Of a stretch of DNA of 64,000 bases, positions 9,025 through 18,053 are shown piece after piece. Positions within the stretch are counted from its first letter, which is position 1. Each line of letters begins with the position of its first letter. The translations under genes were made by a program, and so were the position numbers. The notes under the pieces are model-generated. The model had not been told where the DNA came from, searched no databases, and saw nothing but the letters and a program-made list of their open reading frames with translations. The DNA comes from Chloroflexota bacterium (lineage in GTDB: Bacteria > Chloroflexota > Dehalococcoidia > Lucifugimonadales > Lucifugimonadaceae): assembly GCA_027618835.1 (NCBI GenBank), contig JAQCHZ010000001.1, forward strand, positions 1 through 64,000. Direction: 5' to 3'.

Positions 9025-9648
9025 GTGCCGAGCTACAACGCGGTCGGCATCATTCTTGCAGCAGGTGAATCCAGCCGAATGGGCAGTCCGAAAGGCCTGC
9101 TGGAATGGCGTGGAACGACCCTGCTTGAGTACCAGATGAACTCGCTGCTGCAAGGCGGATGCGACAAGGTCGTAGTCGTTACCGGCAAGTACGACGCCGA
9201 AATGGCCCCGTTGCTTAAGGATCGTCCAGGCATCATCAGGGCGTACAACCCGAAATATCTCGAAGGCAAAACAACCTCGATCAAAGCCGGAGTCTGGGAA
9301 CTGCCCGACGACATCCACTCGATCGTCCTACTGGCAGTAGACCAGCCACGCCCTGCATGGGTGATAGAGAAAGTACTGAGGCTTCACACCGACTTCAGTG
9401 CAGATGTCACGTCCCCCAGATTCGATGGGCACGGCGGTCACCCGCTAGTTTTCGACGCACAACTCCGCTCCGATCTGATGAATATCACGGAAGAAGACCA
9501 AGGTGTTCGTGCGATTTTCCTCAAGCCCGATCTCGATCACCACAGGGTGAAATTCGACTCAGCCATCGTCCGACTCGACATCAACACACCTGAAGCCTAC
9601 GAAAATGCGCTGGCTTCCTACGCTGAACTAGCGAAATCGAAGTTGTAA
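9025..9648 (+). CDS. MobA/MocA-like molybdenum cofactor nucleotidyltransferase
   Basis: 207 aa from a GTG start immediately after the XdhC stop. The N-terminal nucleotide-binding signature LAAGESSRMGSPKGLLEW (about residue 11) is the hallmark of MobA-like NTP transferases. VVVVTGKYDAEM and LLAVDQPRPAW (metal-binding Asp region) and HGGHPLVF follow as in MocA, the CTP:molybdopterin cytidylyltransferase. Coupling with XdhC favours a MocA-type role making molybdopterin cytosine dinucleotide for hydroxylase-family enzymes; GTP specificity cannot be excluded. The product should be cytoplasmic. Confidence 0.85.
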   Translation: MPSYNAVGIILAAGESSRMGSPKGLLEWRGTTLLEYQMNSLLQGGCDKVVVVTGKYDAEMAPLLKDRPGIIRAYNPKYLEGKTTSIKAGVWELPDDIHSIVLLAVDQPRPAWVIEKVLRLHTDFSADVTSPRFDGHGGHPLVFDAQLRSDLMNITEEDQGVRAIFLKPDLDHHRVKFDSAIVRLDINTPEAYENALASYAELAKSKL

Positions 9649-9651
9649 GAT

Positions 9652-10026
9652 GTGGCGATCATGTCGTGCCCAACACCGGTTCGTGAAAAACACTGGGTAA
9701 AACCGCTCTACTGGCCAGCTGCGATATTCCTTGGAATTCCAGCGTTAGCTGTATGGGCACTTTTCCACTTGTCGGCACTGGAATTCGCGTGCGCTTGCAC
9801 CCCAATAGACGCTCCTGCGTGGGCAGCTGACGCAAGATATATGGGCGCAATTTTGACCGGTGTGCCCATCCTAATCGCCGATTGGTTTGTAATCTGGAAA
9901 TACCGCGATTTCAAGCGCAAAGAAAAATGGGAAAAGAAGTACACGGAAGAACACACTCCCTGGTACGCAAAGACCGGCGAGGATCGACCCAAGGGTCCGA
10001 TAAAAAACAAATACTATGAGCCTTAG
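9652..10026 (+). CDS. Small membrane protein of unknown function
   Basis: 124 aa if the GTG at 9652 is used; the ATG at 9661 is an alternative. Two hydrophobic segments (WPAAIFLGIPALAVWALFHL and MGAILTGVPILIADWFVIW) flank a loop containing a C-A-C pair. The C-terminal 45 residues are strongly charged (FKRKEKWEKKYTEEHT) and probably cytoplasmic. The family is unknown to me. It follows the MobA-like gene by 3 nt and overlaps the next gene by 11 nt, so it sits within the same transcription unit. Confidence 0.6.
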   Translation: MAIMSCPTPVREKHWVKPLYWPAAIFLGIPALAVWALFHLSALEFACACTPIDAPAWAADARYMGAILTGVPILIADWFVIWKYRDFKRKEKWEKKYTEEHTPWYAKTGEDRPKGPIKNKYYEP

Positions 10027-11254
10027 CGATATCGCCCCAAATTCACCAAAATTACCTAATTCCACTGGGCCAAAATCTCTCGATGAAGCACGTCTGTTCC
10101 TTCAATCAGATGGCATTGATGGCTGGCTCACAAGAGACTATCGCTACACAAACCCTGTCTTCGAAGCAGCACTCGGACGGCGTGTCGAGCGACTAACCCG
10201 ACCCGTGTGGTTATGGATCCCAGCCAACGGCGAACCGCAGCTACTTGCCCACGAAGTCGACATCGAGCACTTCCCTAGCGACTCGCCGCGGGTGACCGCT
10301 TACGGCAATCGACTGCAGATGATCGCTGGACTCAAGGCTGGGCTACGCGGTTCGAAGACCGTTGCGATGGAATACTCGCCGCTCTACGAACTGCCGAGAG
10401 TGGGCCGAGTCGACGCCGGAACTATCGAACTGATTCGATCGTTGGGCGTGGAAGTAGTGCCTTCTGGTGACGTGATCCAGTATGCAACTGAACGATGGAC
10501 CGCTGAGCAACTGCAATCTCATTTCTTCGCTGTCGATGCTCTCGACAATATCGTGAAACAGACATTCAAGTTCGTTGGTGAAAACATCCGCTGGGCGCTC
10601 ACCGAGCACGATATCGCCGAGCACATCCGTGGTCGCTTCGATCGTGCCGGACTCGAATGGGATGACGGCCCATCCGTATCGTTCAACGAGCATTCGTCGA
10701 TTCCGCACTACGATCCTCAACCCGGCGAGTCGGCAGTGATTCGGCGCGAAGGTTGGCTGTTAATCGACCTGTGGGCGCGCAAAAAAACTTCTGCCGAAGG
10801 CGAACGAAATATCTCCGCCGACATCACGTGGACTGCCAAGCTCGGCGAACCGCCCAATGCGAAGCAGTTGGAAGTGTTCAACGCCGTAACTGCCGCAAGA
10901 GACACCGCGTTTGAACTCCTCGAAAATCGTGTTCTTGAGGGCGACAATCCGCAGGGCTGGGAGATCGACCGGGCTGCTCGAGATGTGATCGACAAGGCAG
11001 GGTACGGCGAATTCTTCATACACCGACTCGGTCATTCTCTCGGCTACGAAGTTCATTCGAACGGGGTAAACCTCGACGACTGGGAGACGCACGACACTCG
11101 TACGGTCATCAACGGTGTCGGAGTGACCATCGAACCCGGTATCTACTTACCTGAGTTCGGCGTCCGCTCGGAAATGGACGTATACCTCGGCGAAGACGGG
11201 CCCGAAATCACCGGCAAACGCCAAACCGAAATCGTGCAGATAGAGACGAGTTAG
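10016..11254 (+). CDS. M24 family metallopeptidase (Xaa-Pro aminopeptidase-like)
   Basis: 412 aa with a creatinase-like N-terminal domain (about 1-165) and a C-terminal pita-bread domain. The five metal ligands are visible: D251 (LLIDLWA), D269 (ISADITW), H340 (HRLGHSLG), E373 (TIEPGIY) and E386 (VRSEMDV). This is the complete M24 set, so it should be an active two-metal hydrolase, probably removing residues from proline-containing peptides or acting on a related amide. There is no signal peptide. It overlaps the small membrane protein gene by 11 nt. Confidence 0.9.
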   Translation: MSLSDIAPNSPKLPNSTGPKSLDEARLFLQSDGIDGWLTRDYRYTNPVFEAALGRRVERLTRPVWLWIPANGEPQLLAHEVDIEHFPSDSPRVTAYGNRLQMIAGLKAGLRGSKTVAMEYSPLYELPRVGRVDAGTIELIRSLGVEVVPSGDVIQYATERWTAEQLQSHFFAVDALDNIVKQTFKFVGENIRWALTEHDIAEHIRGRFDRAGLEWDDGPSVSFNEHSSIPHYDPQPGESAVIRREGWLLIDLWARKKTSAEGERNISADITWTAKLGEPPNAKQLEVFNAVTAARDTAFELLENRVLEGDNPQGWEIDRAARDVIDKAGYGEFFIHRLGHSLGYEVHSNGVNLDDWETHDTRTVINGVGVTIEPGIYLPEFGVRSEMDVYLGEDGPEITGKRQTEIVQIETS

Positions 11255-11287
11255 CTTCCGCAGAGTTCTACAGCCGCCCACATCAGA

Positions 11288-11400
11288 TTTCCCGACGAAG
11301 AAGGGATCTGGCGGGTTGTCGCTAAAGTCGCCCAAAGTCTCCACAGACACTCGCTATCGAGCAATCCCCCGCCCCAGATCCCTCGGAGGCACTCGGGAAA
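11288..11400. repeat. Intergenic imperfect inverted repeat, type A
   Basis: TTTCCCGA...GGGATCTGG on the left (11288-11315) pairs with CCAGATCCC...TCGGGAAA on the right (11368-11400), enclosing a variable centre. It lies between convergent genes (M24 peptidase and Ldh_2 protein). The same architecture and bases recur at 17827-17941, so this is a dispersed, MITE- or BIME-like hairpin element rather than a chance terminator. Confidence 0.7.
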
Positions 11401-11466
11401 TCGGTACGAACTGACATCCCGTTGTGTCCAGCTCACATTTCGGGCGGGCAATTCTCATCCAGTGCT

Positions 11467-12546
11467 TTAAATCACAACCGCAACGCCAACCTCGGCTGCT
11501 CTCGCCTTGATCGCTGCGTACTGACCGTTCTCGACGGGCACTCCGTTCGCTAGGCGATCATCCATGGAATCAGCTTCGGGGTCTCCGGGCACCAAAACCC
11601 GATCTGCACCGGGCAACGTTGGCGTAGCGTGAAGCTCACGAATCATGTCGTCCATCATCGATTTGAAATCTTCGACATCCCTGAACCGTGCGATATCGAT
11701 CGCCATAACCCAGCTCATATTCTCGCCACGGTCCAGCTGATTACTGAATCCTCCGCCAGATAGAACACCACACAAAATATCGACCATCACAGCGAGTCCG
11801 TAGCCCTTGTGCGAGCCCTGTTCACGGGTGTTGCCAAGCGGATTCAACGCCCAATCGTCGTTTTCGCCGTCAGGCGGCTCAGTAATTTCGCCACCATCCG
11901 GCACGCTCACTCCCCATCCAACGGGAATCGGAACGCCGATTCTACGAGCCAGCCCTACCTTGCCGCTAGCAACCGTCGAAGTCGCCATATCCAGAAAGAA
12001 ATCTCGTTCTTCGCCAGCGGGTGCTGCGAATCCAATCGGATTAGTTCCCAACATCTTCTTCGCACCCAGCGCAGGTCGAACTGCCGGTGCGGCAGTCGTC
12101 ATCGACATGCCGATCATGTCGTGCTCAAGAGCCATAGAGGCGTAGTAGGCGACCATCCCAACGTGGTGACCATCTTTGATGCTCACCATCCCAAGCCCGT
12201 GCTTCTTAGCCTTCGCAATCGCCATTTCCATCGCTTCATACGCAGAAACAAGCCCAATGCCATTCCCACCACTCACAAGCGCAGTCGTTTCCGATTCTCT
12301 GATGACTGTAGTCTGCTGCGGAACTGTGTACACGCCATCCTCAGCATTTTTCGAATAGCCAACAACGTTCGCGACACCATGGGTGTCGACGCCGCGTACG
12401 CTCGCTGCAACAAGAACTTTTGCCGCTATTTCAGCGTGTCGCTCTGTCGTTCCTACGGCTCGAAATATCGAAGACAACTGAGTCTGCAAGTCGTCGGCAG
12501 GGACACGAGTCGAATTGGAGTCGTTGAGTTTTACGTTATTGGCCAT
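11467..12546 (-). CDS. Ldh_2 family NAD(P)-dependent dehydrogenase, copy 1
   Basis: 359 aa, the usual length for the malate/L-lactate/L-sulfolactate dehydrogenase family that is unrelated to classical LDH. Visible family blocks are VRGVDTHGV (catalytic His), GHHVGMVAYYA, GTNPIGFAAPAG, LDMATSTVASGK (cofactor site) and GSHKGYGLAVMVDILCG. It would oxidise a 2-hydroxy acid or reduce the keto acid; the substrate is not readable. Its ATG overlaps the stop of the upstream copy by 1 nt, so the two are translationally coupled. The two proteins are close paralogs over their whole length. Confidence 0.9.
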   Translation of the reverse strand: MANNVKLNDSNSTRVPADDLQTQLSSIFRAVGTTERHAEIAAKVLVAASVRGVDTHGVANVVGYSKNAEDGVYTVPQQTTVIRESETTALVSGGNGIGLVSAYEAMEMAIAKAKKHGLGMVSIKDGHHVGMVAYYASMALEHDMIGMSMTTAAPAVRPALGAKKMLGTNPIGFAAPAGEERDFFLDMATSTVASGKVGLARRIGVPIPVGWGVSVPDGGEITEPPDGENDDWALNPLGNTREQGSHKGYGLAVMVDILCGVLSGGGFSNQLDRGENMSWVMAIDIARFRDVEDFKSMMDDMIRELHATPTLPGADRVLVPGDPEADSMDDRLANGVPVENGQYAAIKARAAEVGVAVVI

Positions 12547-13640
12547 TAGATGAACACCTCAACACCTAGCTGAGCCGCTTTAGCACGCATCTCGTCATAT
12601 TGTCCGTTCTCGACAGGTACTCCGTTAACCGATCGGTCGTCCTCGAAATCAGCCTCTGGATCGCCAGCGACAAGTACTCCGTCTTCCCCAGGCATTGGAG
12701 GCGTGGCGTGAAGCTCCCGCACCATGTCGTCCATCATCGATTTGAAATCATCAACGTCCCTGAACTTGGCGATATCGATCGCCATCGTCCATGTCATGTT
12801 TTCTCCGCCTGCTAGCTGCGCTCCGAATCCGCCTCCGGAAAGCACACCACACAAAATGTCGACCATTACTCCGAGTCCGTAGCCCTTATGTGCCCCTTGT
12901 TCACGAGTGCCGCCTAGCGGGTTCATCGCCCAATCTTCTCCCCTATCGCCACGAGGTTCGGTTAGTGGCTCTCCCTCAGCGGTTACAGCCCATCCGACCG
13001 GCATCTGCACTCCGAGTCGCTTTGCAAGCCCTATCTTGCCGCTGGCGATTGTCGAAGTAGCCATATCTAAGATGAAGTCACGCTCTTCGCCAGCAGGAGC
13101 ACCAAACGCTATTGGGTTCGTACCGACTCTCGGTCTTGCGCCTAACGCAGGTCGCACGCTTCGGCTGGCGTTGGTCATCGCCATTCCAATCATGTTTTCT
13201 GCGACCGCCATCATCGGGTAGTAGCCGACCATGCCGATGTGGTGACCGTTGCGAATTGTGGTCATACCGATGCCGAGGTCTCGAGCCTTGGCAATCGATA
13301 TTTCCATTCCTTGATGAGCCGCAACAAAGCCGAGTCCATTTCCGCAATCCAGAAGTGCGGTCGATTCCGTTTCAGTGATGATTTCAACGGTCTGAGGAAC
13401 GGTGTAGTTGCCTGACTCGATCGATTCGGCATATCGAACGGCGTTTCCAACACCGTGCGTTTCAACACCTCGCAGGCTCGAAGACACCAGTATTTTTGCT
13501 GTGATATCAGCGTGCTCAGCCGGTGTGCCAACGCCCTGCAATATTGCAGAAACCTGCCTGTGTAAATCGTCGGCAGGGATGCGAATTGAGTTTGAATCGT
13601 TAAGTTTTAAATAGTCGAGTGCCACAGAAGTTTCTTTCAT
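12546..13640 (-). CDS. Ldh_2 family NAD(P)-dependent dehydrogenase, copy 2
   Basis: 364 aa from the ATG at 13640. The open frame reaches 13886, but the extra 82 residues are unlike the family and cross a repeat, so I reject them. The same blocks as copy 1 are present: LRGVETHGVGN, GHHIGMVGYYP, LDMATSTIASGK and GAHKGYGLGVMVDILCG. The N-termini of the two products match (LKLNDSNS-RIPADDL), showing a recent tandem duplication. A split in substrate or cofactor range between copies is plausible but not visible. Confidence 0.9.
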   Translation of the reverse strand: MKETSVALDYLKLNDSNSIRIPADDLHRQVSAILQGVGTPAEHADITAKILVSSSLRGVETHGVGNAVRYAESIESGNYTVPQTVEIITETESTALLDCGNGLGFVAAHQGMEISIAKARDLGIGMTTIRNGHHIGMVGYYPMMAVAENMIGMAMTNASRSVRPALGARPRVGTNPIAFGAPAGEERDFILDMATSTIASGKIGLAKRLGVQMPVGWAVTAEGEPLTEPRGDRGEDWAMNPLGGTREQGAHKGYGLGVMVDILCGVLSGGGFGAQLAGGENMTWTMAIDIAKFRDVDDFKSMMDDMVRELHATPPMPGEDGVLVAGDPEADFEDDRSVNGVPVENGQYDEMRAKAAQLGVEVFI

Positions 13641-13742
13641 GCTGATGCCAGTCCGCCGCCCTTCGACAGACCTTCCGGCGGCGAGTGTACGTGAGCAAAT
13701 ACCGCTATGTCGGGAGTAGCGCGCGTCGAGAGCACACAACTT

Positions 13743-13849
13743 GTCATTGCGGGCATAGTGATCCAAAATGTGTGCTTTTGTCGACAGCTTTTCAGTTTGG
13801 CTCACTATGCCCATTGCGAGGAACGAATAATGAATGACGTGGCAATCAG
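13743..13849. repeat. Intergenic repeat, type B (GTCATTGCGA...GGCAATCAG)
   Basis: The stretch starts GTCATTGCGGGCATAGTGA and contains the inverted arms GGGCATAGTGA (13751-13761) and TCACTATGCCC (13802-13812). It closes with a unit running from CATTGCGAGG at 13812 to GTGGCAATCAG at 13849. The same end motifs recur at 61284-61315 and 61403-61441. It fills most of the 327-nt gap between the Ldh_2 and ornithine cyclodeaminase-like genes, where I see no gene. Confidence 0.65.
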
Positions 13850-13967
13850 CCACCAGAGCTACGCTCCCTACTTGCAAGCCAGCCACGAACCTAAGACATC
13901 ACCGTCACAACACCAATACCCAACACCACCGAAGATCCCTCCACCTTGGTCGGGATGTCGATCCAAC

Positions 13968-14921
13968 CTAAGCCAACTCAGTCCCGACCCCGCGCTCTAG
14001 CGCTAGTTCGTAGAGTCGCCCGCATACTGCCAGATCCTCAAACGCTACGCCCTGGGATTCGAACAAGGTGGTATCGGTATCGGCGTTACGAGCGGTTCGT
14101 AAGCCTCCGACGATCTGGTCCAGTTGCACCATCGACTCCCAAGCGAAGTGGCCTACTTCGACAGCACGCATCAGCTCGCCGCACTCTATCTTCGTCTGAT
14201 CGATATCGTCACAAGCAACCAGATCTGCCTTCACGATCGCTGCGGTATCCAGCTCCCTCTTCATCCACGAATTGTTCCCTGCAGCATTGATGTGCATTCC
14301 AGGCTCGACCATATCGCCGGTTATCACCGGTTCGACCGAGCTAGTCACCGCAACCAACACATCCATTCCTTCAGCGGCGGCTTCCTTGGAATCGACCGCA
14401 ACTACGTTCACACCAAGTCGTTCTCTCATTAAAGAAGCAAACTTCTCTCGTTTCTCGGCGGTACGAGAAAACACTTTCACATCTTTGATATCTCGAACTG
14501 CACAAACTGCTTCGAGTTGCGTCTGCGCCTGGTAGCCAGAACCGATAATTCCAACCGACGAAGCATTCTCACGCGCCATGTATTTCGTGGCGATTCCTGA
14601 GGCAGCGCCCGTACGAATTTGCCCCATCCGCCCCGCTCCGATCAACGCTAGCAATCCTTCGCCGTTCGTGCCGTAGAGCGTTACTCGGAAGTCGCCGTTG
14701 ACGTACGACTTATGCCCTGCCCAACCCTTTTCAGGCCACGTTGCCGCCATAAAGTTCATCGAGCCGTTGCCCGCTGATAATCGATGTCGAGGTTCGTTGC
14801 GAACTTCACCAGCCGACCTCGCCCTGAACACCTCATCCAACGCTTCAAGCGCCAGATTCATGTCCAACATATCGTTCACTTCAGCTTCGGTTATGTACAG
14901 TCGTTTTACGGCGTTTGGCAT
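13968..14921 (-). CDS. Ornithine cyclodeaminase / mu-crystallin family protein
   Basis: 317 aa, normal for the family. K71 (WAGHKSYVNG) is the conserved lysine of the substrate pocket. Residues around 123 form the NAD-binding Rossmann start (VGIIGSGYQAQTQLEAVCAV), followed by FSRTAEKREKFA. The family includes ornithine cyclodeaminase, alanine dehydrogenase and ketimine reductases. No feature here picks one, so amino-acid or imine reductase/deaminase is as far as the sequence goes. It is a single gene facing the HAD dehalogenase. Confidence 0.88.
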   Translation of the reverse strand: MPNAVKRLYITEAEVNDMLDMNLALEALDEVFRARSAGEVRNEPRHRLSAGNGSMNFMAATWPEKGWAGHKSYVNGDFRVTLYGTNGEGLLALIGAGRMGQIRTGAASGIATKYMARENASSVGIIGSGYQAQTQLEAVCAVRDIKDVKVFSRTAEKREKFASLMRERLGVNVVAVDSKEAAAEGMDVLVAVTSSVEPVITGDMVEPGMHINAAGNNSWMKRELDTAAIVKADLVACDDIDQTKIECGELMRAVEVGHFAWESMVQLDQIVGGLRTARNADTDTTLFESQGVAFEDLAVCGRLYELALERGVGTELA

Positions 14922-15088
14922 TGTTTGAATATTCCTAAATGGAGTGTTGAACGGGATTCAATTCAGTGAAATCACCGCTCATTCGGCGAGTCTGATCTGG
15001 ACAGATCGGCGCGGGCAACTAGAATACCGCTCGTCGGGTCGCTTGCGACATTTTTATTTAGACAGATCATGATCGATGGAGGTGCCAA

Positions 15089-15805
15089 ATGAGCAAAAGC
15101 CAAATCAAAGCCCTCGTGTTCGACGTATTCGGCACGGTTGTTGATTGGCGCACTTCGATATCTCGACAGGCAGCCGAACTAGGCACAAAGCACGGGGTCG
15201 AAGCCGACTGGAACAAGTTCGCTGACGATTGGCGCGCTGGCTACGGCGTGGGAATGGCAAAGGTGAACTCGGGCGAAGATGAATGGAAAATCGTCGACCA
15301 AATTCACCGAGAACGACTCGAAGTAATCCTCGACGAGTACGGATTTCCGGCGATCGATGACGCTGAACTCACAGAATTCAATAAAGCCTGGCACCGACTC
15401 GATGGCTGGCCAGATTCGACCGATGGCCTACTTCGACTAAAGTCGAAATACATCATTGCCTCGCTGTCGAACGGCAATACCGCTCTCCTCACGAACATGG
15501 CAAAGTACGCCAACCTGCCTTGGGACGCCGTGCTTTCGGCCGAACTCACCGGCAAGTACAAAACGCACCCACGCGCCTACACGAAAACTGCTGAACTACT
15601 CGGACTCGAATACGATGAAGTGATGCTGGTCGCGGCACATAACGGAGATCTACGCGGGGCGATAAATGCTGGTCTCAAAGCAGCGTTGGTCACCCGACCC
15701 GATGAATACGGCGATGCGAAACAGCCCGATCTCGAACCGGAACCGGACTTCGACTACTTCGCCAAAGATTTCCACGACCTCGCAGACCAGTTAGGCTGCT
15801 CCTAA
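15089..15805 (+). CDS. Haloacid dehalogenase, type II-like
   Basis: 238 aa with HAD motif I at FDVFGTVVDW (nucleophile D12), motif II at IIASLSNGNTALL, the motif III lysine in GKYKTHPRAY and a motif IV region at VMLVAAHNGDLRGA. The FDVFGTVVDWR-S start and the AAHNGDL block match L-2-haloacid dehalogenases rather than phosphatases. It would cleave carbon-halogen bonds of 2-haloacids, although some relatives act on other small substrates. The ribosome binding site GGAGG lies about 7 nt before the ATG. Confidence 0.85.
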   Translation: MSKSQIKALVFDVFGTVVDWRTSISRQAAELGTKHGVEADWNKFADDWRAGYGVGMAKVNSGEDEWKIVDQIHRERLEVILDEYGFPAIDDAELTEFNKAWHRLDGWPDSTDGLLRLKSKYIIASLSNGNTALLTNMAKYANLPWDAVLSAELTGKYKTHPRAYTKTAELLGLEYDEVMLVAAHNGDLRGAINAGLKAALVTRPDEYGDAKQPDLEPEPDFDYFAKDFHDLADQLGCS

Positions 15806-15940
15806 AGAACCCAATGCCCACAACCCGAAACGGAAAGAACCTTCATTTCAGGATTCATAGCAACGCTCTGAAATGAAAAAAACCGAAACGGACCAATTGA
15901 TCAATTCAGGCCTAAAAAGCCCCACGCTGAAAGAGAAACA

Positions 15941-16810
15941 ATGAGCTGGAAATTTGAAGATGCGGCGCCGGTAATCGGCTCGATAACCGAGGGTAACGTC
16001 TGGAACGGCGAAACCTTGCTCTACTCCAACATCGCCATGAACCGCATCATGTCGCTCGACGTCAACTCCCGGCTTGTCGAGGTATGGCGAGAAAACACCG
16101 AAGGCACAAACGGCCTCAACTACGACAGTGAAGGTCGGTTGTTCGGTTGCTCTGGAGACGGTAGACAAATTGTTCGATTCGACCCGAACGGCCAGACTGT
16201 GACAATCGCTGATCGCGTCGATGGACGACGAATCAACTCGCCAAACGATCTTGCAATTACGCCGTCTGGATCGATCTACTTCTCCGACCGCGTCGGCGAT
16301 GTCAGCCCGGACAACGGAATCACCTACTCAGCGATCATTTCAGCCGAACCGCAAGACGATGGCAGCTACAAAACAACTCGTCGCACGTTCGATACCAGCA
16401 TGCCGAATGGGCTTCTTTTCTCGGCTGACTACAAGACGCTTTATGTAGCACAAAGCGACTACGGCGCAAGCGAAGATCGCCATCTGCGAGCCTACCCAGT
16501 GAATGACGACGGTTCGCTCGGCGAGTACGATCTACTTCATGATTTCGGTCCTCATCGCGGTATCGACGGCATGACGCTTTCGAGTGAGGGCAACATCGTC
16601 GCCTGCACTGGCTGGGAGCTATCTGGCCCCGGCGGCATGATTACTGTCTTCGACCCCAAAGGTCGAATCATCGAAACCCACCCAACTCCAGCGCAACGTC
16701 CAACCAACTGCACATTCGTGGGCGAAGACCTCTACGTATCGTCGATCGAAGGCCACTGCCTCGTCGCCCGCAACACCGGCATGACCGGTCATCTGTTGTG
16801 GCCTAACTAG
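15941..16810 (+). CDS. SMP-30/gluconolactonase family protein, copy 1
   Basis: 289 aa forming a six-bladed propeller of the SMP-30/LRE type. Metal-site blocks are visible: SITEGNVWNG (first Glu), INSPNDLAITPSGSIYFSD (Asn) and GIDGMTLSSEGN (Asp). The family hydrolyses sugar lactones such as gluconolactone with a divalent metal. It is followed 77 nt later by a paralog with the same block order. Together with the sugar-acid type enolase-family genes this suggests oxidative sugar or sugar-acid breakdown; the true substrate is unknown. Confidence 0.88.
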   Translation: MSWKFEDAAPVIGSITEGNVWNGETLLYSNIAMNRIMSLDVNSRLVEVWRENTEGTNGLNYDSEGRLFGCSGDGRQIVRFDPNGQTVTIADRVDGRRINSPNDLAITPSGSIYFSDRVGDVSPDNGITYSAIISAEPQDDGSYKTTRRTFDTSMPNGLLFSADYKTLYVAQSDYGASEDRHLRAYPVNDDGSLGEYDLLHDFGPHRGIDGMTLSSEGNIVACTGWELSGPGGMITVFDPKGRIIETHPTPAQRPTNCTFVGEDLYVSSIEGHCLVARNTGMTGHLLWPN

Positions 16811-16887
16811 AGCCGTTATCGATTTCAATCTCACAAAACGACCACCACTGGCAGCAACTTCTCACGCTGAAAAGAAAACAAACAAAT

Positions 16888-17784
16888 ATGACAGATGATT
16901 GGAAATGGACCAAGATCGCAGATCATGACACGTTGACCGAGGGGCCAGTGTGGGACGGATCCGGGCTCCTCTATAACGAATGCCACGCAAGCACTACGTT
17001 TCGCTGGGACCCTAAAACCAACGAAAGCACAGTCTGGCGTACGAACACCGGCCAGACAAACGGTATGACTTTCGACCGTCAGGGTCAGCTTTTCTGCTGT
17101 GAGGGTGGCGCCCACCGGGTCACCAAGATCAACACAGAAGAACCCAACGCTGAGCCGCTCGTAATCAGCGACGCTTACAAGGGCGAAACGATGAACTGGC
17201 CAAACGATATCGCCGTCGATCAAAAAGGCAGGGTCTATTTCACCGACCCCAACTACACGGGCGGCCCCGGCAATCTTGGTCACGAATCGGTCTACATGGC
17301 TGAGCACACGTTCGGCGGCAACTGGAACACCATGCGAGTCACCTTCGACACGCACAAGCCAAATGGTGTGTTGTTCTCGATTGACCAAAAGACGCTGTTT
17401 GTCGCCGATACTCCGAACCAACCTGAAGATCCCAAACGCCTACTGGCATACCCGGTTAACGAAGACGGAACTCTTGGCGATAGTCAGGTGCTGCACGATT
17501 TCGGTTGGGGTCGAAGCATCGACGGAATGACGCTGACTTCGGCAGGAACAATTCTTGCCACGGCAGGTTCTTCATCTGGCGGTCCGGGTCCGATGATCTA
17601 CGAATTCGAGGCTTCAGGTCGAGTCGTTCGCACGCATCCAGCACCTGCTGATAATCCAACCAACTGCACGTTTGGCGGCTCATCGCTTTCAACGTTGTTC
17701 GTAACGTTCATGGGCGGCGAGGTCTACCAAGTCGACGACGTCGGACACACGGGTCAACTCGCCTATCCGCAGAGGCGATTCTAG
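16888..17784 (+). CDS. SMP-30/gluconolactonase family protein, copy 2
   Basis: 298 aa, paralogous to the upstream gene along its whole length. Blocks are TLTEGPVWDGSGLL, MNWPNDIAVDQKGRVYFTDP and SIDGMTLTSAGT, giving the same predicted Glu/Asn/Asp metal ligands. It keeps the canonical FTDPNYTGG stretch of plant and bacterial lactonases better than copy 1 does. Neither copy shows a signal peptide, so both are probably cytoplasmic. The tandem arrangement implies duplication and possible specialisation. Confidence 0.88.
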   Translation: MTDDWKWTKIADHDTLTEGPVWDGSGLLYNECHASTTFRWDPKTNESTVWRTNTGQTNGMTFDRQGQLFCCEGGAHRVTKINTEEPNAEPLVISDAYKGETMNWPNDIAVDQKGRVYFTDPNYTGGPGNLGHESVYMAEHTFGGNWNTMRVTFDTHKPNGVLFSIDQKTLFVADTPNQPEDPKRLLAYPVNEDGTLGDSQVLHDFGWGRSIDGMTLTSAGTILATAGSSSGGPGPMIYEFEASGRVVRTHPAPADNPTNCTFGGSSLSTLFVTFMGGEVYQVDDVGHTGQLAYPQRRF

Positions 17785-17826
17785 AGAGCAGTCACAGGAA
17801 TACTCATCGACTCCTGCCACCAGTGG

Positions 17827-17941
17827 ATTTTCCGACGAAAGAGGGATCTGGTGCGGAGAGGGGGGGCGCGTGCTCGGTGATTGCTTGCTGATGAGCAACT
17901 AGCGCGACCCCAACCCCAGATCCCTCGGATGCACTCGGGAA
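17827..17941. repeat. Intergenic imperfect inverted repeat, type A (second copy)
   Basis: The same end structure as 11288-11400: TTTTCCGACGAAAGAGGGAT on the left and CCCCAGATCCCTCGG plus CACTCGGGA on the right, around an unrelated centre. The arms are close in sequence to the first copy while the loops differ, which fits a dispersed hairpin element. Confidence 0.7.
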
Positions 17942-18036
17942 GTCAGATGTTGGTACGTGTCGGTTAGAGGTGAAGTCGATCGTTCCCCTCTCAGATGCAC
18001 TCGGTAAGTCGAATTTTGGCACTTGTCGGTTAAAGG
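17921..18036. repeat. Two imperfect direct repeats of about 50 bp
   Basis: Unit 1 (about 17921-17970) and unit 2 (about 17986-18036) share GATGCACTCGG-AAGTC, a TTGG-AC-TGTCGGTTA block and a closing A-AGG. Unit 1 overlaps the right arm of the type A repeat, so the element seems to have been partly duplicated. This lies in the 377-nt gap after the second SMP-30 gene, in which I see no coding region. Confidence 0.55.
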
Positions 18037-18053
18037 TACCAAGGCGACCACGC

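Noticed and set aside
11809-12549. 246-aa plus-strand open frame opposite the Ldh_2 gene
   Set aside because: Antisense shadow of a well-supported dehydrogenase; Arg/His/Ser-rich.
13641-13886. 82-residue N-terminal extension of Ldh_2 copy 2
   Set aside because: It crosses the type B repeat and is unlike the family; the ATG at 13640 gives an N-terminus matching copy 1.
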